Assembly (NCBI GenBank): GCA_020746875.1
Contig: JAGTJL010000005.1
Coordinates: forward strand, 434,001-498,000
Length of the DNA stretch: 64,000 bases
From: Rhexocercosporidium sp. MPI-PUGE-AT-0058
Lineage: Eukaryota > Ascomycota > Leotiomycetes > Helotiales
Direction of reading: 5' to 3'
In this document: positions 12,363 to 23,031 of the stretch, in pieces
Numbering within the stretch: the stretch's first letter is position 1
How the letters are laid out: each line of letters starts with the position of its first letter
The notes under the pieces: model-generated
The model's database searches: none
Told to the model about the DNA's origin: nothing
The model's input: the letters and a program-made list of their open reading frames with translations, nothing else
Translations under genes and position numbers: made by a program

Positions 12363-13398
12363 GGTTTATCGAGAAGAATGGACGCCACGCCCAGTGGATT
12401 GGGTTGATGATCCAGATCGCCGTTGAGGAAGCACCCGGATCATTGATTCTCCGGCGGGGGTACTGTAAACTCCGACCAATTTTGAGGCTCTCTTCACCAT
12501 TCAATCGTCCGACATATCGACAACGACGGCAGCGTCCGGCGATAGTGACGAGATCAAATGACCGTGCCTTCTACCTCTCTACTCCACTCAGATGCATACA
12601 GAGAAGCAAGTTGACTAGTGTCAAAGGAAGCCTGAGAAAGGCACTCACTAGATGCCCATGAAAACTGAGGTCGATACGATGCGGATTAGCTAGCCTTGTA
12701 CCATATTATATTACCCTGGTGCGTTGAGCTGACTTACAAGTTAGGGGAACATTGGCATTTGCTCTTTGATTCCTTCAGTTCGCGGCCAAGCGGTCATGTA
12801 CAAGCTCTTTGTTCTTCGAGCGCAATCACATTCCTCAGGCGCTTCAAAACTCCTGTATCCATTTCTGAATGAAGTCCTGCAAACCTATATTCTCCTCATT
12901 GACAGCTTGTAAGCAATAAGTCACCCGTTGGATCACTTGAAACGTCCCCGTACACATTGCATAAACTGTGTTGCACCGCGCATTGATCAAGCGTTTGGAC
13001 CGCTTACCATGCGAAGTTGTGAAGAAACATGGTTTCAACGATCTCAGTTTCGTTTGACGCCAAGAGTCCGATAGTGGGGACTTGTTTTGGGGTTTGTTTA
13101 GGACTAGAGACAAACTTACCGAGATCTACTGCCTGGTCAATGGGCTATTGCCGTGTGGCCATCGTCCAGAGCCTCCACTCTCCGTTGGATTCTAGGGCTG
13201 ATCCTGCTGACTTTCCTGTAAGTTGCTATCATGGAGGCTTTGAGATTTGACCGTGTTATTTCTTCCGTTAATTAGTCGTCTATTTACTTCCGAGTATACT
13301 TCGCTGAGCCGCTAGCCGCTAAATGAATAATATATTTACACAGTACATTGCAATCTCTGACTTCTCTTTCCTTGTCGTCCATGCTTTTGCTTACCGTC
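12363..13398. other. Intergenic, nothing supported
   Basis: Upstream region of the 11631-12362 gene and 3' flank of the 13399-15360 gene. Short frames on both strands (for example 12844-13113 minus) have no recognisable features. Confidence 0.45.
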
Positions 13399-15360
13399 TC
13401 AAATTTGGGATCCACCCGAGGCTGCTTGCATCATCGCCATTGCTAGATATGAACTCCCCATTCTCTGTTGCTCCATGAGTGATGTTATCTCGGCCATGGT
13501 AAAAGTTATACCACCTTGACCTGAAGCGCTGGCACGCGATGTACCTGCTGCACCTTCGGCTATGCCTTGAGATACACCTCCAGCTCCTGTCGTCCCATTA
13601 CCTCCGATGCCCCCTTGGGTAGTCGCCCCTGCAGTAGATCTCTGCATGGTGAGGATGAATTCTCCATTAATCTGATTGACTGCAACCATGACACGACCCG
13701 AGGCGGGGTCAAAAGATGTTGGTGCATTGATAGCCTGGAATGTAGGGTTGAGGAGCAGCTGCGTGGCTGCAGGATTGTTGGATTGACTGTTACCAGAGTT
13801 GCTGTTTGTTGTTCCATCGGGAGCTGGAGTGGTTTCGGTGGCTGGGTCTGTAGGAGTTCCGCTATCAACTGTGATGGTCTGTTAGTAATACTACTTTGGA
13901 ATTATGTTTCCCAAACCAAGACTACCATAGGGACCACGGAGGGGAATTCTGCTTACCTGGGCTGCCAGTGTCGGTCGCGGTGCCGTTCGATGCAGGTGTA
14001 GCAGGATCGCTGGTTGGTGCTGGATCCGCTGCTGCTGGATTGGTCGTTGGATCAGTGGCTGGATCGGTTGCTCCAGTCCCGGCTGAAGCTGCGGGTGTAG
14101 CCGATGAGCGGGCTGGTCTTGAAGCTCTCATAGACGAGGCCAGTCTACGAACTCTGCGGTTCGGTGAGAGGTTTCCAGTGGCACCTCCGGGATTTTGTTG
14201 TACCGTTCGCTGCGAAACTCCGATAACAATGGCCTCGTTTGCTCCAACACCCATCTGTGCAGCCATGGCCATCACACGTTGCATGTTTACTGCGGAATTG
14301 TCAATATTCTAGCTAGGTCCAAGAAATTCTGAGTGACCTACGCGGCATTTGGACAATCGATGTCATCTGGTTGAGATTGGGTGCGACGGCTGCCAGATTT
14401 GTTGTTACCAGATACCTGTAGTTGTCTAGAAGCGGTAAGAATGAGTGGATTTCCGTGGACTTGGCAAATTACTCACTGACGGACATGGTGTTCTGGTCGG
14501 TGATCATAGAGGTACTGATTCCATTGACGACATTCGTGGTAAGAGTCATCGGCTGAGTAGCCTTCATGGACATCCTGAAACCATCCGCGAACTCGACCTC
14601 TTGGATCCCAGAGCCGGTGATGTTGACGGATTGAGTGGCGAAAGGAGTGAGTACATTGGCCGTCTCGGTTGTTTGTCTACCAATTGCAATGTACTCTCCG
14701 TCGATGTTGGTCATTTTTACTAGACGAACTGTGTTATCCGTACTGCAGTTGTGTTAATAACACGTTCATACTACTCCTCGAAAGCCTAATCGTGCATGGA
14801 AAGTGTGGAACTAACGTGTTTACACTCTTGATTCCCTCCATCACAATCCAAGCCTGTCGTCCAGGAGATAGCATGGCGACAAACGCATTGTCGGGGCTGA
14901 TATTGTTCTGTTGAAGTATCGCCGGATCGATTGGAAGTTCTATTTGAGCACCTACAAGATTCGACGCATTGTTCGTTGCGATTGTCATCGAGTTTTGTGA
15001 CAGTTGCACGAAAGGCTGGCCCGTAGATCCCACCACATGGTTTGCGGTCAAAGGACTTGGATTTTGGTTGACGATAAGTTGCTGCTGCGATTGCGAGAAG
15101 GTCTCAATTCTGGAATTATCAGGAAATGTGATCCTGTTGATTTCCATCTGCAGGTATCGGTGTCAGCTATGAACATTTGGATTTTCTGGGCCAAAGACTG
15201 GACCGCTCTAGGCTTTTCGTATCTTGAAGAAGGCAAGACTTACATTACCATTCAAGTTGATTACTTGATTGAATTGTGCGCTGATATCTTGGGCAGTAAC
15301 CAGATGGCCAAGGTGAAAGCACACAACAAGGAAAGAGAAAGAACATTGCATGAAAGTCAT
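13399..15360 (-). CDS. Large secreted protein of unknown function, six exons
   Basis: Exons (minus): 15360-15244, 15147-14816, 14742-14477, 14425-14342, 14289-13957 and 13868-13399. All introns are GT-AG, phases join without a stop, and the product is 533 aa. The protein begins with a signal peptide (MTFMQCSFSFLVVCFHLGHLVTAQ, cleavage likely after VTA). The ordered part (about 25-270) is rich in Asn, Gln, Thr and Ile and has beta-like alternation (for example RITFPDNSRIETFSQSQQQ). An Ala/Thr/Pro/Asp low-complexity stretch follows (about 310-410), probably O-glycosylated, then a Gly/Ala-rich tail. No GPI signal or catalytic motif was seen. It is likely extracellular or cell-wall associated. 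The family is not one I can name. The exon chain is well supported by codon phase at every junction. Confidence 0.82.
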
Positions 15361-17868
15361 TATGAAAAAAGAGCCACCAGGGCTGTTGCGCGTCGAAGGA
15401 AGGAAGAAAAAGAGAGAAAGCCGACGACGAACGCTAAAACAGACGCAAGCGAAGTTCTTTTTTTGAGAGAGATATGGTTTCGTGAGGAATGGGGAGAGGG
15501 CCATGTGAAGGGTATATGTACATGCACGTGCGTTGTTAGTGGATGCCAATGGTTGCCAATGGTCTGATTGAGAGACAGGGTGAACGCATGAACTCAGCAT
15601 GAAGGCTGACGTTTGCATGGCAAGACATACTCCCAAAACGGCCTCCTCCAGCAACTATTTCCATCAACGGTGCAATGGACAGGGCGGACTATCGAGCCAG
15701 TCCTAATCCGATTTTTGCTGGAAACGTGTAAGAAAGGAGATGCATCGCTTGCAGCGACCAAAGCCCATTCCAGACCAATGGCACACGCCCAGCTACACTT
15801 CGCATCAGATCATCCCTGGCCAAGTTTCCAAGCATTTCGGCAAGCAAATAACCTTAATCTAGGGACAATCTTAGTGCGTGATCAGCCAGCTTAGTTTGTG
15901 CTGCGCTGCACAGACGGGACCGGGAACGTCTGAGCAGAGAGCTGTCTCAGACACAATCTAGAAACATGTTGCTTCGATGATTGTTGTTTCTACCTCCGGC
16001 TCTTTCAGATACCCGCTTGGCAGAATCTCATTAAGGTGTCAAGATTGCTTGAAACAGCTCGCAAGCTGATCTGCTTTCCTCAAATACCGATGCGATCCAC
16101 TTTCGCTACCACTTCCTTCTTCATGCGACGCTTTCTCTCACCCTCACTCTCACTCCAGTCCTATATTTTGAGATCAGGCAAGATGAAGATGAAGAACAAT
16201 CTGATCTTTCATGAGTCTGAGGTACCGGGAGTACAACTCTGGTATTGCGAAGATGCGAGATCACGAAGTCGCGAAGTCATATCTGTATATCTTATGCTAG
16301 AGATCCTCGATTTTTGCAAAGATCGGAACCTGATTTGACTTGGAAGCACTTCCAAGTAACAAGATTTTTGAAGAGATCTTATTATCATTGCTGGAACTGC
16401 TCGAAATACAAGAGATTTGTTTATTCCTAAGAAGATCGATCCCTCGTATACCGACAGGCCTCACTTCACTCATCACTGTTAGCAGCGAGAACTAGTGTAC
16501 TAATCTCTACAGGGATCGTCCTACAATAAGCTTCGGTGAGTGATCACTCGATTCAGTGATTTCTTTTGAATCTATTGAGCCTTTCTTAGACAGGCCATCT
16601 ACGAAGTCAAAACTTTCGTTCAGACGTCAGCCCCTTCAAGATCGACATCTTGCACTCCCCACCAATCAGGCGCTTTTTCATTTAAGATGGACGAGCTCGC
16701 TATCATCATCTATGGTTTTTTTGGGGGGAGCATGCATCGAATGGGATTTTCCATGTAAGTTGGGAATTTATCGGGGCTGTTCCAGCAACAACCCGTTCAT
16801 CAGTTTTGAAAGCACCACGGCTGCCGCAGAAGGATATCCACAACTAGGGGTGTCCAAGAGATAATTGCCCTTTCTCCTCATATCGAATACAAATTGTAAA
16901 ACAGGAAATCCGAATCGAGGCGGAGACTCGCTTACGACGTTGCCAGATGCGGCAATCGATACGCGAGAGCATAAACTGGGGGGACCGATGGGGAGATCTC
17001 GGGGTTTGATTCGAAACTAGAAACTTTGGGTACCCAGCCTCAAATGATCTGCGATTGATTTAGAAAAGTGTGGAGGTGTTCTCACAGCGTTTCGAACTGC
17101 TCACCGACACGACATGGGTTCACATAGATGTTCGCTCGCTTAGTGCTGCTCAGACAAACATCCAGGGATAGATCAAACGTTTGAAGAAAGATCCGATTGG
17201 CGAACGCAGGAGGCGCAAACTCATCATGGTACTTCAAAGTACGTGCAGCCTGATCAACGAAACAAGTGTGTTCCAGAGACTTACTAGAGTTAAGCTCAAA
17301 TGCCAAGAAGTCTGGGCGGGGTATCACATTCTTCTCCCAACCTACTGTTCAGCACCCAATTCTGATCTTGGCGCATTCTCCTTGTCTACAGCTTGTCCTC
17401 CAGAGTTGCGATTCGTTTCCATACGACTATGCTCTTGTTTGTCGAAACAGCCAGAAGCCCTGCGATTTCTTGGTATAGTTTTACGACTGACTATAGCGGT
17501 CGCGTAACCCTCCTTTCCGCGAATAAGGGAGATGACAAGACATTGGCATTCGTTCTTTACTCTATTAAGGGAATGCGACAGTTTGAAATCGCATTGCTGC
17601 GACTCCCGAGATTCAATATGGGACGGACGGCATCTTTCAGACAGATATCTACCGTCTGATTTCTCTGCTATAGAAAGACGCCTGTCTGCCATACATATTA
17701 TGCTTCGATCGTGCAGTTCGATAACACAGTTCATTTCCCTGTTGCTAGTACTCTCAGCCTTTTTACTTCTCGTCTCGCCCAGACCCCCAGTCTCTCATTA
17801 ATTCTACGCTTTTTAATACTGAACACGGAGCAGCCGGTTTTGCTCTTCTTTCCTAAACAATCATCATC
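15361..17868. other. Large intergenic region (2.5 kb)
   Basis: Divergent upstream region of the secreted-protein genes on either side (13399-15360 minus and 17869-19148 plus). Short frames such as 15613-15894 and 16036-16338 have no support. A CT-rich stretch sits just before the 17869 start. No RNA gene, mobile element or repeat recognised. Confidence 0.45.
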
Positions 17869-19148
17869 ATGAAGTTCCTCGCCCTTCTCACCCTCTCCCT
17901 TATTGGGACTTCGGTCGCGGCTCCTCTCAACAAGAGAGCCACGAACTCAAACGCTGTTGCCGCAAAGGCTACTCCGAGTACAGCTGGGTATGCAGACACC
18001 TTCGTTCAATTCCTCGTTTCCCTGAATTTCTTCCGTCCGTATATAGCTTGAGGGACGACATTTAGTCAGATATTTGAATTGCAAGCTAACTCATGAAAGC
18101 GGCGGAGCAAAGGCACCGCCAGCAGCAAAAGCTACCCCTAGTACAGCCGGGTTAGTAACCCCCCCCCCCCCCCCCCCCCTCCATACATTTCTCCTACTCC
18201 GTCTCAACGTCTTCACGTCTCTAGTTGAACTGAATGATCGGTTCAAAAACGCAACAGTTCGCCCTCTGGTAGCAAATTTACTAACTTACAAGAAGCGGCG
18301 GAGCAAAAGCACCTGCACCAAAGGCCACGCCAAGCACAGCTGGGTACGTACACGTCTTCACAACCTCTATACACTGTCAATATCTCCATGATTCCGTCTA
18401 GTTTGGGAGACTCAGGCAAGGGTGTCGGCTACACTTTACACTGAACAGAGACTAATCTTCATCAAGCGGTGGAGCAGCTAAGGCGCCTCCCAAAGCCACC
18501 CCCTCGGCGGACGCTACGACACCAGATGCTACTACTCCTGACGTAGCTTCGAGTGCAAGTTCCAAGCCAGGTTCGCAGGCCACACCAGCTACAGGAGGTG
18601 CCAGTGGGACCTCAGGAACAGCACCAGTTGCACCAAACTTACAGACCGGAGGAACACCAGCTGCACCAGGTGTCCAATACGCCGCTGGAGCTTTCGCAAA
18701 CGATGCCACCACTGTCTCCGCCTCTTTGAATGCTTTGGGCACGGAACAAAACCCTGAAATGATCAGAGCTCTTGCTTCGACCGCCTTCACAGCCGAATCC
18801 GATGAAGACCAGCGACGAAATGTTCTCAACACAGCAGGAGGAAGTGCTGCGAAGAATGCAAATTCATTGATTGTCGCCAATACTCCAGCTGTTCTCGATG
18901 GACTTCAGAACATCATGAACGACCCCACACCCGCAACTGCGAAGACTAACCTTCAAAGCATTGAAGCTGCTAGGTATGCTATGCACATCTCCGATGGGTC
19001 TACTCGATTAGTAACATTTTATTTTAGAAATCCCAACATTCTGCCAAGTATCACTGAGCTCTCTAACGCCGCTATGATGATGTCTGGCTTGCAGCCATTG
19101 GCTGTTACGTTCCCTCCCACAACTGGCTCAAGTGGAGGAAAGAAGTAA
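17869..19148 (+). CDS. Secreted protein with tandem mini-exon repeats
   Basis: Exons: 17869-17987, 18100-18150, 18296-18343, 18467-18973 and 19028-19148; 281 aa. Exon 1 encodes a signal peptide (MKFLALLTLSLIGTSVAA) and a dibasic Kex2-like site (PLNKR, residues 19-23). Exons 2 (51 nt) and 3 (48 nt) and the start of exon 4 each encode a variant of GGAKAP-x-KATPSTA; exon 1 ends with the same KATPSTAG. Introns 1-3 all interrupt a GG|C glycine codon (phase 2), so the cassettes are symmetrical. The C-terminal half (about 140-275) is a helical, Cys-free domain with NTAGGSAAKNANSLIVANTP and ILPSITELSNAA. Such Ala-rich secreted domains occur in several filamentous ascomycetes without assigned function. 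The protein is likely extracellular, with the repeat acting as a spacer or wall-interacting part. Intron 4 (18974-19027) is 54 nt with no stop, so its retention would stay in frame. Confidence 0.85.
17970..18513 (+). repeat. Tandem exon-intron cassettes, phase 2-2
   Basis: Four related coding units (ends of exon 1, exon 2, exon 3, start of exon 4) carry KATPSTAGG-type codons and are separated by introns of 112, 145 and 123 nt. The junction glycine is split identically each time (GG then C). Introns have diverged more than the exons. Confidence 0.8.
18159..18179. repeat. Poly-C tract in an intron
   Basis: Run of 21 C just after the GTTAGT donor of intron 2 of the mini-exon gene. Length is prone to sequencing error. 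Confidence 0.9.
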
Positions 19149-19934
19149 ACTGCTCTTGATGCAGTGGATCGCAGAGGTCACTAGGTGTGTCGTCTTGGAC
19201 AACGATAATCAGGGATCATTTTGCTGTAAATAGTATGGAATGGGACTTGAAAATCTAGCTGCTCATCGACCTTGAATTTTCAGTTTCTTCTTGTCTGTCC
19301 TTCTGAGGTCTCGCTTTTGTAAATAGTATTTCTCGCCGGAAACAACTTTCAAAATCCTCAGACATCGACACGCGGGTACGTGGATTCGAATCAATCTTCC
19401 AAAGCACCTAAAGTCCTTGTGGTGGCAGTGCTTCTTCCGGGTTCGTGACTCTCCTCGGCTCATCAGACTGATAAAAAGGGGGTCTAAGCGAGAGCATCAT
19501 GTGACTGTGGGACAATCCGAGTCTTATGAGTCTTCCTGGTCAAGAATTACTACAGTTTTTTACGCAAGGCCGAATTCCATCAGTACATTTACAGCCCGTC
19601 GGTACAGGTGACGGCATCATGATTCGGCTGCTCGCTACCATGTCAACAAAGCTTTCCAGCAACTGGGAGGCCCGGAACAACCTATTTAGCCTGAATCCAA
19701 CCCCGGATAAACCGCCTGCTCCACAAAGCTCACCTCACCAAGACTTTACTCCAACATCCAACCTTGGAGGCAAAATGCAAGATCCTTTCTAGCTAGCCGT
19801 GAAGAAGGGTAAAGAGGATAAATGCTATTCTCCTGGGCCTACTTAAACATCACGTCGCCCTTGTTCTCGATGCAAACACCTCCTCCAGCCTCCCTGTAAT
19901 TCCTTCAATCTCCTTTCAGAACGAGTCAACAATC
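19149..19934. other. Intergenic between secreted protein and GH43 gene
   Basis: 3' flank of the mini-exon gene and promoter of the GH43 gene. A pyrimidine-rich leader lies directly before the ATG at 19935. No other feature seen. Confidence 0.5.
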
Positions 19935-20952
19935 ATGACTGACCAACCATTGGTAACCCACATCTTCACAGCGGATCCTTCTGCTCACAGCTTTAACGGC
20001 AAGCTGTATGTCTATCCATCCCATGACATCAAGACCGACATCCAGGACAACGACAATGGAGACCAATATGCCATGACAGACTATCACGTGTTGTCCATGG
20101 ACGACGTTGGAAGTCCAGTCACAGATCACGGAGTCGCCTTGGCATTAGAAGATATCCCATGGGCTGGAAAGCAACTCTGGGCTCCAGACGCGGCGACGAA
20201 GAATGGCAAATACTACCTGTACTACCCCGCTCGTGATAAGGAGGGTGTTTTCCGCATTGGTGTTGCTGTGAGCGATGTTCCAGAAGGGCCATTTAAGCCA
20301 GAGCCAAAGCCAATCGAGGGAAGCTACAGCATCGATCCAGCGAGTTTTGTGGATGATGATGGAGAAGCTTACTTGTATTTTGGAGGAATTTGGGGTGGAC
20401 AGCGTAAGTAGCTATACCCCACTTTGAAATTCGCTTCCTTCTGACATGTCCACAGTCCAATGCTGGACAAAGGGAGAATTTGACAAAGAAGCGTACTCTA
20501 ACATGGAAGCCACTAGCGGTAACGCTTACAACCCACGTGTCGCTCGTCTGAGCAAAGACATGCTTCAATTCGACGGTGGAGTCAAAGAGCTTGTCATCCT
20601 TGGCGAAGATGGAAATCCAATTCCACATCACGACCACGATCGCCGCTTCTTCGAGGCAGCGTGGATGCACAAGTACCAGGGCAAATACTACTTCTCGTAC
20701 TCGACTGGAGATACCCATTATCTCTGCTATGCAATTGGCGATAATCCTTTCGGACCATTCACTTATGCTGGGCGAATCTTGGAGCCTGTGGTGGGATGGA
20801 CGACGCATCATTCGATTGTGGAGCATAAAGGGAAGTGGTACTTGTTCCATCATGATTCTTCCCTTTCGGAGGGAAAGAACCATCTGAGATGTGTGAAGGT
20901 CAAGGAGATTTTTTATAACAAGGATGGCATGATACAGCTCACTCCCTCGTAG
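19935..20952 (+). CDS. Glycoside hydrolase family 43 (xylosidase/arabinosidase-like), no signal peptide
   Basis: Two exons, 19935-20403 and 20456-20952, 321 aa. It shows the GH43 five-bladed propeller triad: Asp in TADPSAHSFNGKLYVYPSHD (about residue 14, general base), Asp in YSIDPASFVDDDGEAYLYFGG (about 134, pKa modulator) and Glu in FFEAAWMHKYQGKYYFSYS (about 220, proton donor). The repeated 'GKYYLYY' and 'FGPF' turns are typical of the fold. GH43 enzymes release xylose or arabinose from hemicellulose side chains. There is no N-terminal hydrophobic segment, so the product is predicted to be cytosolic, acting on imported oligosaccharides; that location is inference. A C-terminal carbohydrate-binding module is absent and the length equals a single catalytic domain. 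Exact substrate cannot be read. Confidence 0.92.
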
Positions 20953-21340
20953 TGAAGACCAAAAATGTAAAGCTGCTTCAGTCTGTAAAAAACAAAGGAA
21001 AGAAAAGAAACCGCCGATCCCTTTATCTAGGTGACGACGATAGGGCGTTCTGCCAAGGTTGTATTGCACAGACTCCACAATTCCTTCGAAAAAGTATTCT
21101 CTTCTTGTAGATTGGCCAGCCTTGTGTTCACTCATGAGCCCAGCAAGCCTTGATGTAAGAGGGATGCGACTCAGCTGGATCTAAAAGGAAGTTTATGCAA
21201 GTCTGTTGGTGGTGTTTCGATTTTGATTTGTGGCGTTTTGAGGCCATCAGAATCCCAGCCGCACTTCAATTCTTTATCACCAGCCATTTCCACTCACAGC
21301 TTGCTGAATTCCCATCGTCAGTAATCGTGGTCTCGGCGTC

Positions 21341-21699
21341 ATGTCTGTTTCGAAACCAGGACCTTCAACAAATAGCGAGTACTCCAGTACCTTGGTCAAC
21401 AAGTCGACAGTATCAGCTACTATAGCTCTGGTCACGACTCCCTTCGAGCAATTCTATCCACCAGCGCAGTGACCGGTGCTCACATACGCGCCCTAAATCG
21501 CACGAGCAGCTCTATAACTGGCACAACTACACCATCAGCAACTGCTGATGTAGTTTCAATTGCAGGGGAGTCCGGCGCTGCTCCTATTGCTCCCGGGCCA
21601 TTAGTTGGAATAGAAGTTGGAGTAGTTATAATCTTCATCGGTATAGTTGTGGGCGGGACATATTACTGTAGGAGACGCAGGGCAAGAAAGGAAGAATAA
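21341..21699 (+). pseudogene. Possible fragment of a Ser/Thr-rich single-pass membrane protein
   Basis: An ATG-initiated frame at 21341-21472 encodes a Ser/Thr-rich stretch and stops. A second frame continues to 21699 with Ser/Thr-rich sequence, a glycine/valine transmembrane helix (LVGIEVGVVIIFIGIVVGGTYY) and a polybasic end (CRRRRARKEE). This stalk-helix-basic order is common in fungal wall-sensor-like proteins. The two frames are not joined by an obvious intron and no N-terminal domain is visible, so I read it as a remnant or an incomplete model. It sits head-to-tail before the membrane protein at 21761. Confidence 0.35.
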
Positions 21700-21760
21700 T
21701 CAGGAGTTGAAAAAATTACTAGCGAGGTTTGTCTTCAAGCCCGCTCGCTTGTAAAGATGC

Positions 21761-23031
21761 ATGAATGCTGACATTGAAGCAAGCATGATTGAATTCATAG
21801 TTCACAAGGATATCGGCTGCGTTTATCCTACAAGTGGACAATATGGCCGAGCACCAAGAGGCCTATACTATACTCTCCTTCTGTTGGTCATTTTATCTCG
21901 CAAGCAAGGGTGGCTAGCAGCTGCTGCGGCAGCAGTATGTCTAACCTACGGCGGAGCTGCTTCCATACACTCCATGATCCTCGCTTCGTTCCTCTCTCTT
22001 GGCCGAGGAAGCGTTCCGGACGGCATGGTATCGCTTCCCAACTCAACGACTGTCGACGTTGCAGCTCTCGCCACAGACGTAGATTCGGATGCGACACTTG
22101 CCATCGTGGGGACAGGATTTTGATCGTCATACCTATGGCGATCTGGTCTGTCCATTTTAAACACTCTGGCGCGGCACCAATCCTAGTTTCATGGACGATT
22201 CTAATTTCTGTTGGTATGATATGCTCGATGGTAAATCTATACAGTATCAATGTTTCATCCAATGGGCCTCTGAAGAAGTTTCGATTCTGTAGCCTTGGCT
22301 ATAATGCATCGCTTCCTTACAGTGCGGATCCTGTCCCTATTGTCAATCAGTTTTGGAACGATACCATGTGGACCTATTTTCACGAACAAAATCCATCACT
22401 GGCCGGCTATCTCTATCCCTGCTTGAGTGCCAACAATATTCTGCCGCAACCAGGTGCCCTCACCATAGTTCGTTTCTTCGATGTCGAAACTACGAGTCCT
22501 CTGTACTGGGGCATGAACATCATCTCAGCCATAATCTACGGATGCGTCCCCCTCAGCATATTCTTCAGCGTGGTCATCCCCATCCTCCGTTTCCAGGGGC
22601 ACAAATCTGCTGAATGGATCTTCGATCCAACCCGCAAAACGAGTTGGCGGTCTAGGCTCAAGAACTTCAGCATCGGGGCTGTCAATATCTACGGCAAGAT
22701 ACTATCGCCATTCGTGTTCATTGTCTTCCTCGTTTGGGTGGAGTGGATTATTTCGTATGACTTGCAAGCGGAGACTATGCAAGAGGTTGGGCAGTGGGCG
22801 CCATTGGTAGGTGTTGCATTGTCTTTGGTTGCTGCGGTCATTGGGAAATATTGGCCGAGGGTATCGACGGCCTGGGATCAGCGTAAAATGTCGAGAGGGG
22901 ATGGTTATATAGAGCTGTTTGACAGTGAGGAGCCTCGTGTTGTTGTCGGAGAAGACGAACAGACAATTCCTCAAAGTGAGTGGGGTTTTGCCGGGTCGAC
23001 ATACTTCCAAGCACATGCCACTTGTCAGTAA
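21761..23031 (+). CDS. Polytopic membrane protein of unknown function, one-base frameshift
   Basis: From ATG 21761 the frame reads QYGRAPRGLYYTLLLLVILSRKQGW, then further hydrophobic helices, until a TGA at 22121-22123 directly after ...IVGTGF. One frame over, the sequence continues without interruption as LIVIPMAIWSVHF and on to 23031. Adding one T to the TTTT run at 22118-22121 would make the junction seamless, so this is either a real inactivating deletion or a homopolymer error. The combined product would be about 423 aa with roughly six or seven membrane segments (around residues 30-75, 120-160, 245-275, 310-360) and an extracellular loop with N-glycosylation sites. Proteins beginning with 'G-APRGLYY' plus a Trp/Ala-rich helix occur widely in fungi as unnamed membrane proteins; I know of no function. 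Confidence 0.75.
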
